Assembly (NCBI GenBank): GCA_035696365.1
Contig: DASRQS010000130.1
Coordinates: forward strand, 1 to 64,000
Reading direction: 5' to 3'
Length of the DNA: 64,000 bases
Origin: JALYLC01 sp035696365
Lineage (GTDB): Bacteria > Actinomycetota > Thermoleophilia > Gaiellales > JALYLC01
In this document: positions 47,549 to 59,636 of the stretch, piece after piece
How the letters are laid out: each line of letters starts with the position of its first letter
Position numbering within the stretch: position 1 is the stretch's first letter
Program-made: the position numbers and the translations under genes
Notes under the pieces: model-generated
Databases searched by the model: none
Told to the model about the DNA's origin: nothing
The model's input: the letters and a program-made list of their open reading frames with translations, nothing else

Positions 47549-48925
47549 ATGCCGCTAGATCCCTCCACACCTGACGTTCTCTGGACCGCGGTCGCCGACC
47601 GCATCCGCGACGACCTCTCGCCGATGGTATTCGGCGCCTGGTTCTCCACGACACGCGCCCTCGCACTGGAGGGCGACGTGCTCGAGGTCGGTGTGCCCAA
47701 CGAGTTCACTCGCTCCTGGATCGAGGGCCACTTCTCCGAGTTGGTTCGCAAGGCTGCCAGCGCGGCCGACCCGGGCGTCTCCGTGCGCTTCCGCGTCACC
47801 GACGACGAGCCGCCGGCCGCGCTGGCCGTCCCCGTCGCCTCACCGCCGAAGGCCGAGAAGAAGAAGGACGGCAAGCGCAGCCGGCGAGCCGAGACGGCCG
47901 AGCCCCTGCGCTCGAAATACACCTTCGGCTCGTTCGTCATCGGCAGCTCCAATCGCTTCGCGCACGCCGCGGCCCTGGCCGTCGCCGAGTCCCCCGGCCA
48001 GGCCTACAACCCTCTGGTCGTCTACGGCGACACCGGCCTCGGCAAGACTCATCTGCTGCAGGCGATCGGGCAGTACGTGCTGATGCACGCGCCCGGGATG
48101 CGGGCGCGCTACGTCACGTGCGAGGCCTTCACGAACGAGTTCATCGCGGCCATCAAGGACAAGCACGTCGACGCCTTCAAGCGGCGCTACCGCGAGGAGT
48201 TCGATGTCCTCCTGATCGACGACATCCAGTTCCTGGCGGGCAAGGAAGGCATTCAGGAGGAGTTCTTCCACACCTTCAACACGCTGCACGCGAGCGGCCG
48301 GCAGCTCGTGCTGAGCTCGGATCGCGCGCCCCGCGAGATCTCCGACCTCGCCGATCGCCTGCGCTCGCGCTTCGAGTGGGGCCTGCTCGTCGACGTCCAG
48401 CCGCCCGACATCGAGACCCGAATCGCGATCCTGCACAAACGCGTGGCCGCCGATCGCGTGCGTATCGCAGACCCCGAGCTGCTGCCGGCCATCGCGCGCC
48501 GTGTGCCGACGAACATCCGCGAGCTCGAGGGCGCCCTCACGCGCGTCCTCGCCTACGCCTCCCTCACGGGGAGGCCGGCCAGCGCCGCCCTGGTGCGCGA
48601 GACGCTGCGCGACCTGCCCGACGCCGACCGCCCCGTGTCGGTGGCGACGATCAAGCAGGTCGTATCGGAGGCCTTCAGCATTCCCGTCACCGAGCTCGAG
48701 TCGGCGAAGCGCTCGCAGTTGGTCGTGGCCCCGCGCCAGCTCGCGATGTACCTCTGCCGCGAGCTCACGGACGCGACGCTCCCCGCAATCGGGCGCGAGT
48801 TCGGCGGACGCGATCACACGACGGTGCTCTACGCGGTCCAGAAGATCACGCGCCGTCTACACCACGATCGCCGCGAGTACGACCAGGTCGACGACCTGAT
48901 CCGCCGCATCAAGCGCCACGCCTGA
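47549..48925 (+). CDS. dnaA: Chromosomal replication initiator protein DnaA
   Basis: The 458-residue protein has an N-terminal domain I, a short charged linker (about 85-120, KAEKKKDGKRSRR), the AAA+ domain (YTFGSFVIGSSNRFAHAAAL; Walker A GDTGLGKT at 160-167; FDVLLIDDIQFLAGKEG), and the domain IV DNA-binding motif (RQLAMYLCRELTDATLPAIG, GRDHTTVLYAVQKI). It melts oriC and loads the helicase. The linker is short compared with many actinobacterial DnaAs. Plus strand, divergent from rpmH. Confidence 0.98.
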   Translation: MPLDPSTPDVLWTAVADRIRDDLSPMVFGAWFSTTRALALEGDVLEVGVPNEFTRSWIEGHFSELVRKAASAADPGVSVRFRVTDDEPPAALAVPVASPPKAEKKKDGKRSRRAETAEPLRSKYTFGSFVIGSSNRFAHAAALAVAESPGQAYNPLVVYGDTGLGKTHLLQAIGQYVLMHAPGMRARYVTCEAFTNEFIAAIKDKHVDAFKRRYREEFDVLLIDDIQFLAGKEGIQEEFFHTFNTLHASGRQLVLSSDRAPREISDLADRLRSRFEWGLLVDVQPPDIETRIAILHKRVAADRVRIADPELLPAIARRVPTNIRELEGALTRVLAYASLTGRPASAALVRETLRDLPDADRPVSVATIKQVVSEAFSIPVTELESAKRSQLVVAPRQLAMYLCRELTDATLPAIGREFGGRDHTTVLYAVQKITRRLHHDRREYDQVDDLIRRIKRHA

Positions 48926-49050
48926 GCAACGAGGCGGTGCATAACCGAGGGTCTGACTCGGGGTGTCGTACCAGGGCCGGGGTTGTGCCGCCGCGTGGGG
49001 CAGCGACACACGGCAGCGCATCGCGGCGGGCGATCGGCAGCCTGGCCCCC

Positions 49051-49208
49051 GCTGCCCCCTCGTCTGCGAGGGTGCGATCGCCGTAGGGCCCGCGTTGCCC
49101 CTCGTCTGCGAGGGTGCGAGCCCCGTAGGGCCCGCGTTGCTCGCGGTGCGATCGCCGCATGGCCCGCGCTGCCCCTCGTCTGCGAGGGTGCGAGCCCCGC
49201 TGCAGGGG
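49051..49208. repeat. Imperfect 42-bp tandem repeat with CCCTCG-tctg-CGAGGG hairpins
   Basis: Units at about 49051-49092, 49094-49135, a shortened degenerate copy at 49136-49167, and 49168-49208. Three copies contain CCCTCGTCTGCGAGGG, a 6-bp stem with tctg loop, then GTGCGAnCCCCGTAGGGCC-like sequence. Confidence 0.75.
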
Positions 49209-49380
49209 TCAGACTTATCTTCTTACCTGGGCGACCACGCGAGCCGTGCCGCGAAGTCTGCCCCCGTCATACCCGCAGCCGATCCGGTGGCCTGACTGCC
49301 GGTGCGCGAGTTCGAAACGTCCTTGCCGTGTTCCGTCAGCACCCACACTCGGTTACTGGATCGGCGGGTCTGCCTTGCGG

Positions 49381-49428
49381 CACTTCCGCCACGCGACACT
49401 TCAACCACGCGACACTTCAACCACGCGG
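49381..49428. repeat. Three tandem 16-bp iterons (CACTTCAACCACGCGA)
   Basis: CACTTCCGCCACGCGA, CACTTCAACCACGCGA and CACTTCAACCACGCGG follow each other without gaps. A fourth, degraded unit (about 10 of 16 matches) seems to continue to 49444. Confidence 0.8.
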
Positions 49429-49561
49429 CGCTCCAATCGCGGTATTTCCGACAACTCCGCTGTGAATCCGTCGCCGGCGAACCCGGGACAACACTGGGGT
49501 CCCCTGTGGACGACGACCCTCATTCCCCGGTGCATCCGCGGGCCCGCTCGTCCGGCGGGGA

Positions 49562-49585
49562 GACGGGGGACGATCGTCCCCCGTC
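49562..49585. repeat. 24-bp perfect palindrome upstream of dnaN
   Basis: GACGGGGGACGA is followed directly by its exact complement TCGTCCCCCGTC. It shares GGGGGAC/GTCCCCC arms with the hairpin at 126-143, which suggests a dispersed repeat family. Confidence 0.8.
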
Positions 49586-49742
49586 CATACATGGCCAAAT
49601 TGCCTTCTGAGCAGGCCTTTCCGTGGCGGTCCCACACCGTCCACAGGCCTACTAGGTTCTAGTGGTTCTCTCTTCTAGAACAACGAAGAACCTTGCGTGC
49701 GAGGCTCCTGGGCATCGACGCAGTGTGCGCCGCCGAACCATC

Positions 49743-49748
49743 TAGACT
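49743..49748 (+). promoter_or_regulatory. -10 element TAGACT for leaderless dnaN
   Basis: TAGACT ends nine bases before the GTG at 49758. Confidence 0.45.
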
Positions 49749-49757
49749 CCTTGCGCC

Positions 49758-50867
49758 GTGCGTATCTCCTGCCCCAAGGACGACCTCCTCAAAGACCTCC
49801 AGGTCGTGGCCCGTGGCGTGTCGCAGCGCTCGAGCGTCCAGATCCTGTCCGGGGTGCTGATCGATGCGTCCTCGCCCGAGCAGCCGGTCGAGCTGGCCGC
49901 CACGGACATGGAGTTGTCCGTCCGGGCCAAGCTCCTCGCCGACGTCCACGAGCCAGGACGCGTCGTCGTCCCGGGCCGGCTCTTGCTCGACATCGTCCGA
50001 CACCTGCCGGCCCAGCAGATCGTGCTCGCATCGGGCGACGGGCCGGGCCTGCTGACACTGGAGTGCGGGGCCAGCCGCTACTCGCTGCACACCTACGACC
50101 CCGACGACTTCCCGAGGCTCCCGGAGGTCGACCACGGACGCACCTTCGGCGTCGACCGCGACACGTTCCTGCAGGCAGCCCAGCGCGTCCTGCGAGCAGC
50201 CTCGAGCGATGATTCGCGCCCGGTCCTGACCGGCGTCCTCGTCGAGTTCTCGGGCGGCGTGCTGACGATGGCCGCGACCGACTCCTATCGCATGGCAGTG
50301 CGCACCACTCCGCTGGAGGGCGGCCCGCCGGAGGATCTCACGGCGATCGTGCCGGCTCGCGCGCTGGCCGATCTCATCCGCGTCGCCGCCTCGGTCGACG
50401 GCGAGGGACTCGAGATCGTCGTCGAGGAGAACCAGGTCCTGTTCGGCACGGGTGACGTGTGGCTCGGCGCCCGGCGCATCGAGGGGCAGTTCCCCGAGTT
50501 CCGCCGGCTGCTGCCCGAGACGTTCGAGCACGAGGTCCCGCTGCCGCGCGCCGAGTTCGCCGACGTGATTGCCCGCGTCGAGGTGCTGGCCGGGCGCTCG
50601 CCGCTGCGACTGGCGTTCACGCCCGGCGAGCTGACCGTCTCGGCGCAGACCCAGGAGGTCGGCGAGGGACGCGAGTCGCTACCTTGCGATTTCCGCGGCG
50701 AGCCGCTCGAGATCGGCTTCAACCCGGCGTTCCTGCGCGAGGGCGTCGAGAGCATCCCGGGGGACACGGTCGTGCTGAAGCTGATCACGCCGTTGCGGCC
50801 CGGGCTCCTGACGGGCGGCACCGACGATTACTGGTACCTGATCATGCCGATCCGCCTGGCCACCTAG
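49758..50867 (+). CDS. dnaN: DNA polymerase III beta sliding clamp
   Basis: The 369-residue protein has three beta-clamp domains (VRISCPKDDLLKDLQVVARG at the start; RPVLTGVLVEFSGGVLTMAA; MPIRLAT at the end, the clamp-typical MPMRL-like C-terminus). It tethers DNA polymerase III. GTG start; TAGACT nine bases upstream. The TAG stop at 50865-50867 begins TAGACG, seven bases before the recF start. Confidence 0.97.
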   Translation: MRISCPKDDLLKDLQVVARGVSQRSSVQILSGVLIDASSPEQPVELAATDMELSVRAKLLADVHEPGRVVVPGRLLLDIVRHLPAQQIVLASGDGPGLLTLECGASRYSLHTYDPDDFPRLPEVDHGRTFGVDRDTFLQAAQRVLRAASSDDSRPVLTGVLVEFSGGVLTMAATDSYRMAVRTTPLEGGPPEDLTAIVPARALADLIRVAASVDGEGLEIVVEENQVLFGTGDVWLGARRIEGQFPEFRRLLPETFEHEVPLPRAEFADVIARVEVLAGRSPLRLAFTPGELTVSAQTQEVGEGRESLPCDFRGEPLEIGFNPAFLREGVESIPGDTVVLKLITPLRPGLLTGGTDDYWYLIMPIRLAT

Positions 50868-50877
50868 ACGCGCTGCA

Positions 50878-51960
50878 GTGCGCGTCGAGCACGTCCGCGC
50901 CACGGACTTCCGCTGCTACGACCGGCTCGACTGCGCGCTGGGCGGCGAGGTGCTCGCGATCGTCGGGCGCAACGGCGCCGGCAAGACGAGCCTGCTCGAG
51001 GCGGTGCATTTCGCAGCACTCGGCTGGTCGCCCCGCACCTCGGACGACGCGCGGGTCGTCCGCATCGGCGCCGAGGTCACGCGCGTCGAGTTGACCGGCT
51101 CGCTGCGCGGCGTCCCGACCACGTGGGCCGTGGGCTTCCAGCCGGGGCAGCCGAAGCGCGCGACCGTCGACGGCGCGACCGTCGCGACCATTGATGCGCT
51201 CGCAGAGCACGCCGCGGTGCTCGTGTTCACGCCGGAGCGGCTAGCCGTGATGAAGGGCGCCCCGGCGCTCCGCCGGCGCTACCTCGACCGCGCCGTCGCG
51301 CGCTCCTGGCCGCGCTACGCGGCCGTCGCCGGCGCCTATGCCGGCGCGCTGCAGCAGCGCAACCAGTTGCTGCGGCGGCTGCGCGCCGGCGGGCGGGCGC
51401 ACGACGCGCTCCCGCCCTGGGAGGCCCAGCTGGCCCAGCTCGGAGCGGAGATGCGGCGGGCCCGCGGCCGCCTCGTCACCGCGCTGCGCGAGCCCTTCGC
51501 GTTGCATCTCGCGGAGATCGGAGGCCTCGAGGAGCCGGTGGAGCTGCGCTACGAGGCGCGCGGGCCCGAGGACGAGGCGGGCCAGCTGGCCGAGCTGGAG
51601 GCGCGGCGCGCGGGCGACATCGAGCGGGGAGCGACGTCGTCGGGGCCGCATCACGACGAGCTCGCGTTCGCGCAGGGCGAGCGCGACCTGCGCAGCTACG
51701 GCTCGCAGGGCGAGCAGCGCTCCGCGGTGCTGGCGCTGCTCACGGCCGAGGCCGATCTCGTGCACGAGGTGCGCGGCATGCGCCCGTTACTGCTGCTCGA
51801 CGACGTCGCCAGCGAGCTCGACCTCGGCCGCGCCCAGAGCCTGCTGGCGCTGCTGCGGGCCCGCGGTCAGGTGCTCGTGACCGCTACGGACACCCATCAG
51901 CTCGGGGAGGCCTGCGATCGCGTCATCCGCGTCGACGGCGGGCAGGCGCATGCGGGATGA
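50878..51960 (+). CDS. recF: DNA replication and repair protein RecF
   Basis: The 360-residue SMC-like ATPase has VEHVRATDFRCYDRLDCALG, Walker A GRNGAGKTS (30-38), the signature SYGSQGEQRSAVLALLTAEA and Walker B LLLLDDVASELD. It helps load RecA at gapped DNA. GTG start ten bases after dnaN; TAGACG (dnaN stop plus three bases) lies seven bases before it and may be a weak -10. Confidence 0.95.
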   Translation: MRVEHVRATDFRCYDRLDCALGGEVLAIVGRNGAGKTSLLEAVHFAALGWSPRTSDDARVVRIGAEVTRVELTGSLRGVPTTWAVGFQPGQPKRATVDGATVATIDALAEHAAVLVFTPERLAVMKGAPALRRRYLDRAVARSWPRYAAVAGAYAGALQQRNQLLRRLRAGGRAHDALPPWEAQLAQLGAEMRRARGRLVTALREPFALHLAEIGGLEEPVELRYEARGPEDEAGQLAELEARRAGDIERGATSSGPHHDELAFAQGERDLRSYGSQGEQRSAVLALLTAEADLVHEVRGMRPLLLLDDVASELDLGRAQSLLALLRARGQVLVTATDTHQLGEACDRVIRVDGGQAHAG

Positions 51961-51967
51961 TGCCCGG

Positions 51968-52270
51968 GTGAGCGGCCTCGAGGACATCGGCTCGATCCTC
52001 GGCCGCGCGCTCGGCACATCGCCGCCGGATGCGCGCCTGGCAGCGGTCTGCAGCGCCTGGCGCAGGGCCGCCGGAGCGCTCGCAGACGAGGTCTGGCCGG
52101 CGCGCTTCGCGCGCGACGGCGGACTGATCCTCAACTGCTCCAGCTCGGTGCTCGCAGGCGACTGCAACATGCGCTCCCCGGAGCTGCTCGCACGCCTCCG
52201 CGAGCAGGCCTGCGAGCTGCCTGCGCTGCGCTTCCGCGTGGGCCCGGTACCGGGGCCTGGTGGCGGGTAG
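51968..52270 (+). CDS. dciA: DUF721 protein, DciA-type replicative helicase loader
   Basis: The 100-residue protein begins VSGLEDIGSILGRALGTSPP, with the DUF721 core AVCSAWRRAAGALADEVWPA and a hydrophobic strand-rich middle (GGLILNCSSSVLAGDC). In actinobacteria a DUF721 gene regularly lies between recF and gyrB; DciA proteins help load DnaB. GTG at 51968 is preferred over the ATG at 51950, which overlaps recF. The C-terminal Gly/Pro tail is short. Confidence 0.8.
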   Translation: MSGLEDIGSILGRALGTSPPDARLAAVCSAWRRAAGALADEVWPARFARDGGLILNCSSSVLAGDCNMRSPELLARLREQACELPALRFRVGPVPGPGGG

Positions 52271-52286
52271 CGACCGGCCGGATTGC

Positions 52287-52292
52287 TAGTAT
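52287..52292 (+). promoter_or_regulatory. -10 element TAGTAT for gyrB-gyrA
   Basis: TAGTAT lies 46 bases before the TTG of gyrB, so gyrB, unlike many genes here, would have a 5' leader of about 40 bases, with an unusual pyrimidine-rich stretch (TTTCTCCCCCCATC). Confidence 0.4.
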
Positions 52293-52338
52293 TCATCCGG
52301 GTTTCTCCCCCCATCAACCGCAATTTTGGGACTGCATC

Positions 52339-54762
<2,424 letters not shown>

Positions 54763-54777
54763 AGACCTAGGAGCTAC

Positions 54778-57398
<2,621 letters not shown>

Positions 57399-57402
<4 letters not shown>

Positions 57403-58202
57403 CTCGCCGGCGGCGCGGCCGGCGGCGGAGGCGGCTGCTGGATCGCCTTCGCCACGTCGGACAGGGGGCGCAGGATGTCGATCGGGATCGGCAGGATCGT
57501 GGTCGCGTTGTTCGAAGACGAGATCTCGAGCAGTGTCTGCAGATAGCGCAGCTGGAGCGCGATCGGGCTCGTGGCGATGCGATCGGCGGCCTTGCTGAGC
57601 TGCTCGGCGGCCTCGAATTCGCCCTGCGCGCTGATGACCTTGGCGCGCCGCTCGCGCTCGGCCTCGGCCTGACGCGCCATGGCTCGCTGCATCGTCGTGG
57701 GCAACTCCACGTCCTTGACCTCGACGACGGAGATCTTGATGCCCCAGGGCGCGGTATGGGTGTCGATGATGTCCTGGAGGATGCCGTTGATCTTGTCGCG
57801 CTCTGCGAGGAGCTCGTCCAGCGAGTGCTGGCCGAGCACGGCGCGCAAGGTGGTCTGGGCGATCTGCGAGGTGGCGACCAGGTAGTTCTCGATCTGCGTC
57901 ACCGCGGCCTGCGGGTCGACCACGCGGAAGTACGTCACGGCGGTCACCCGGACCGGCACGTTGTCCTTCGTGATGACCTCCTGCGGCGGGATCGCCAGCG
58001 TGACGGTGCGGAGATCGGTCTTGACCATCCGGTCGATCAGCGGGACGAGCAGGATCAGGCCCGGGCCTTTGGGACCGGAGAGCAGGCGGCCAAGGCGGAA
58101 GATCACCCCGCGCTCGTACTCGCGCAGGACGCGGATCGCCGTGGCGATGATCAGGACGACGATGATGACGAGGGCGGCAGCGACTGCCAGCAAGGCGTTC
58201 AT
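57399..58202 (-). CDS. Slipin / SPFH (band 7) membrane protein
   Basis: The 267-residue protein has one N-terminal helix (LLAVAAALVIIVVLIIATAI), then the SPFH domain (LREYERGVIFRLGRLLSGPK, TVTLAIPPQEVITKDNVPVR, WGIKISVVEVKDVELPTTMQ) and a coiled region (RQAEAERERRAKVISAQGEF) before a Pro/Ala tail. Slipins form membrane scaffolds and are usually paired with NfeD, as here. ATG with TAGGAT exactly six bases upstream; that TAG is the NfeD stop codon. Confidence 0.93.
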
Positions 58203-58208
58203 ACCGGC

Positions 58209-58214
58209 ATCCTA
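58209..58214 (-). promoter_or_regulatory. -10 element TAGGAT for leaderless slipin, overlapping NfeD TAG stop
   Basis: Minus-strand TAGGAT ends six bases before the ATG at 58202; its first three bases (58214-58212) are the TAG stop of the NfeD gene. Confidence 0.5.
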
Positions 58215-59567
58215 GGGTGCGCCCCGCGTCGCGGCGGGCCGGCCGGCCGTCTCGGCCATCGGCTCGCGCACGACCTCGAGCGTGAGGCCCTGCTCGGCGA
58301 TGATGCGCACTTGCTCCCCGGGCTCGGCCCGCCCGTTCTGCACCTCGGCCTGCCAGCGCTCGCCGTGCACGAGCACCTGGCCGTGCGGCGACAGCGGGGT
58401 CAGGACGGTCGCGAGCTCGCCCACGAGCGGCACGCCTGGCCCGCGTGGCGGAAGGCGCCGCGCCGCCCAGACGCGGCTGATCACGAACATGCTGATGAGC
58501 GCCAGCGAGCCGGCGATGGCGAGCACGAGCCAGAAGCTCGTGGTGCCGTAGGGCGAGTTGTCGACACGGAACAGGAGGACGCCGCCGAGCAGGACCGAGA
58601 GCGTTCCCACCGCCGCGAAGGCGCCGTGCGCCGGGCTGTGCGCCTCGAGCCCGAGTAAGGCGATGCCGAAGACGAGCAGCGCGACGCCGGCCCACGAGAA
58701 CGGCACGATCGAGAGGCCGAGCAGCGCCAGCAACAGCGCTACGGTGCCGAGCAGGCCCGGCAGCACGATGCCCGGGTGTGTCAGCTCGAAGGCGATCCCG
58801 AGGATGCCGCCGAGGAACAGCAGCGTGATCAGGTTGGGATCGAGCAGCACATCGAGCAGTCGCAGCTGGAACGGCAACTCGTGCCGCTCGAGCGTCGCAC
58901 TCGCGAGCTGCAGGCGCAGGTGCTTGCGCACGGTGACGCGCCCGTTGGTCTTGTCGAGCAGGGACGGCACGTCGTCGGCGATGACGTCGATGACCCTGTC
59001 CCGCAGCGCCTCGGACGCAGTCCAGCTGCGGGGGCAGTTCGGGCAGGCACTGCTCTTGGGCTCGACCGCCTGTGCGGCTGCCTTCGCGTTGCGGCCACTT
59101 CCGCTCGCCAGGAACCGGATCTGCGCCTCCGCGTCGTGGATGAGCTTGGAGCGAAGATCGCTGCCGACATTGCCGCCGCCCATGTCGATCGGCGTGGCCG
59201 CGCCCGTGTTCGAAGCCGGAACCATGGCCGCGATATCGGCGGCCTGCAGCAGGAAGAATCCCGCGCTGGCAGCGCGCGCCCCACTCGGGGCCACGAACGC
59301 GAGGACCGGCACCGGTGAGCGCAGCTCCGCCTGCGTGATCTTCCGCATCGAGTCCAGCAGCCCGCCTGGCGTCTCGAGCTCGAGCACGATGGCAGAGTCG
59401 TGGGCCTTGGCCGCGGCGTGGATCTCGCCGACGACCCAATCCGCCGTGACCGGGTCGACGTCGGCGTCGAGCACGACTACTCGTACGCTCGGGGTCTTGG
59501 CCTCGGCACCCGGCGCCAGCGCGAGCCCGGCGATCAGAGCCACGGCCAGAAGGCACAGTGTGCGCAT
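58212..59567 (-). CDS. NfeD-family membrane protease (ClpP-class, long form)
   Basis: The 451-residue protein has a signal peptide (MRTLCLLAVALIAGLALAPG), a ClpP-like protease domain with catalytic Ser in GARAASAGFFLLQAAD and Lys near KSSAC, four to five membrane helices (about 225-345) and a C-terminal OB-fold NfeD domain (PLVGELATVLTPLSPHGQVL). Long-form NfeD cleaves membrane proteins such as stomatin tails. It pairs with the adjacent slipin. An insertion with CPNCPRSW may bind a metal. TACGCT ten bases upstream. Confidence 0.9.
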   Translation of the reverse strand: MRTLCLLAVALIAGLALAPGAEAKTPSVRVVVLDADVDPVTADWVVGEIHAAAKAHDSAIVLELETPGGLLDSMRKITQAELRSPVPVLAFVAPSGARAASAGFFLLQAADIAAMVPASNTGAATPIDMGGGNVGSDLRSKLIHDAEAQIRFLASGSGRNAKAAAQAVEPKSSACPNCPRSWTASEALRDRVIDVIADDVPSLLDKTNGRVTVRKHLRLQLASATLERHELPFQLRLLDVLLDPNLITLLFLGGILGIAFELTHPGIVLPGLLGTVALLLALLGLSIVPFSWAGVALLVFGIALLGLEAHSPAHGAFAAVGTLSVLLGGVLLFRVDNSPYGTTSFWLVLAIAGSLALISMFVISRVWAARRLPPRGPGVPLVGELATVLTPLSPHGQVLVHGERWQAEVQNGRAEPGEQVRIIAEQGLTLEVVREPMAETAGRPAATRGAP

Positions 59568-59636
59568 CGGCCAGCGCAGCGTACACCCCGGCGACTGCGC
59601 GGGAGGGACGCGGCCGCCGCCAGCGAAGCCGCAGTG

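Larger units (their letters stand above)
48926..49757. other. 832-bp dnaA-dnaN spacer, candidate oriC
   Basis: No credible coding frame is present. The spacer contains a run of imperfect repeats of about 42 bp (49051-49208), a three-copy 16-bp iteron (49381-49428), DnaA-box-like TGTGGACGA (49505-49513) and TGTGGACGG (minus, 49637-49645), a 24-bp palindrome (49562-49585) and GTTCTAG...CTAGAAC arms (49656-49681). The dnaA-dnaN spacer is the usual actinobacterial origin location. Confidence 0.65.

Noticed and set aside
49051..49208. Possible CRISPR array in the dnaA-dnaN spacer
   Set aside because: The units are contiguous and near-identical over their full length with no unique spacers, and no cas genes are nearby.
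48963..49662. Several open frames across the dnaA-dnaN spacer, both strands
   Set aside because: They are created by the GC-rich repeats, show Arg/Pro/Ala-rich composition without domains, lack start signals and overlap one another.
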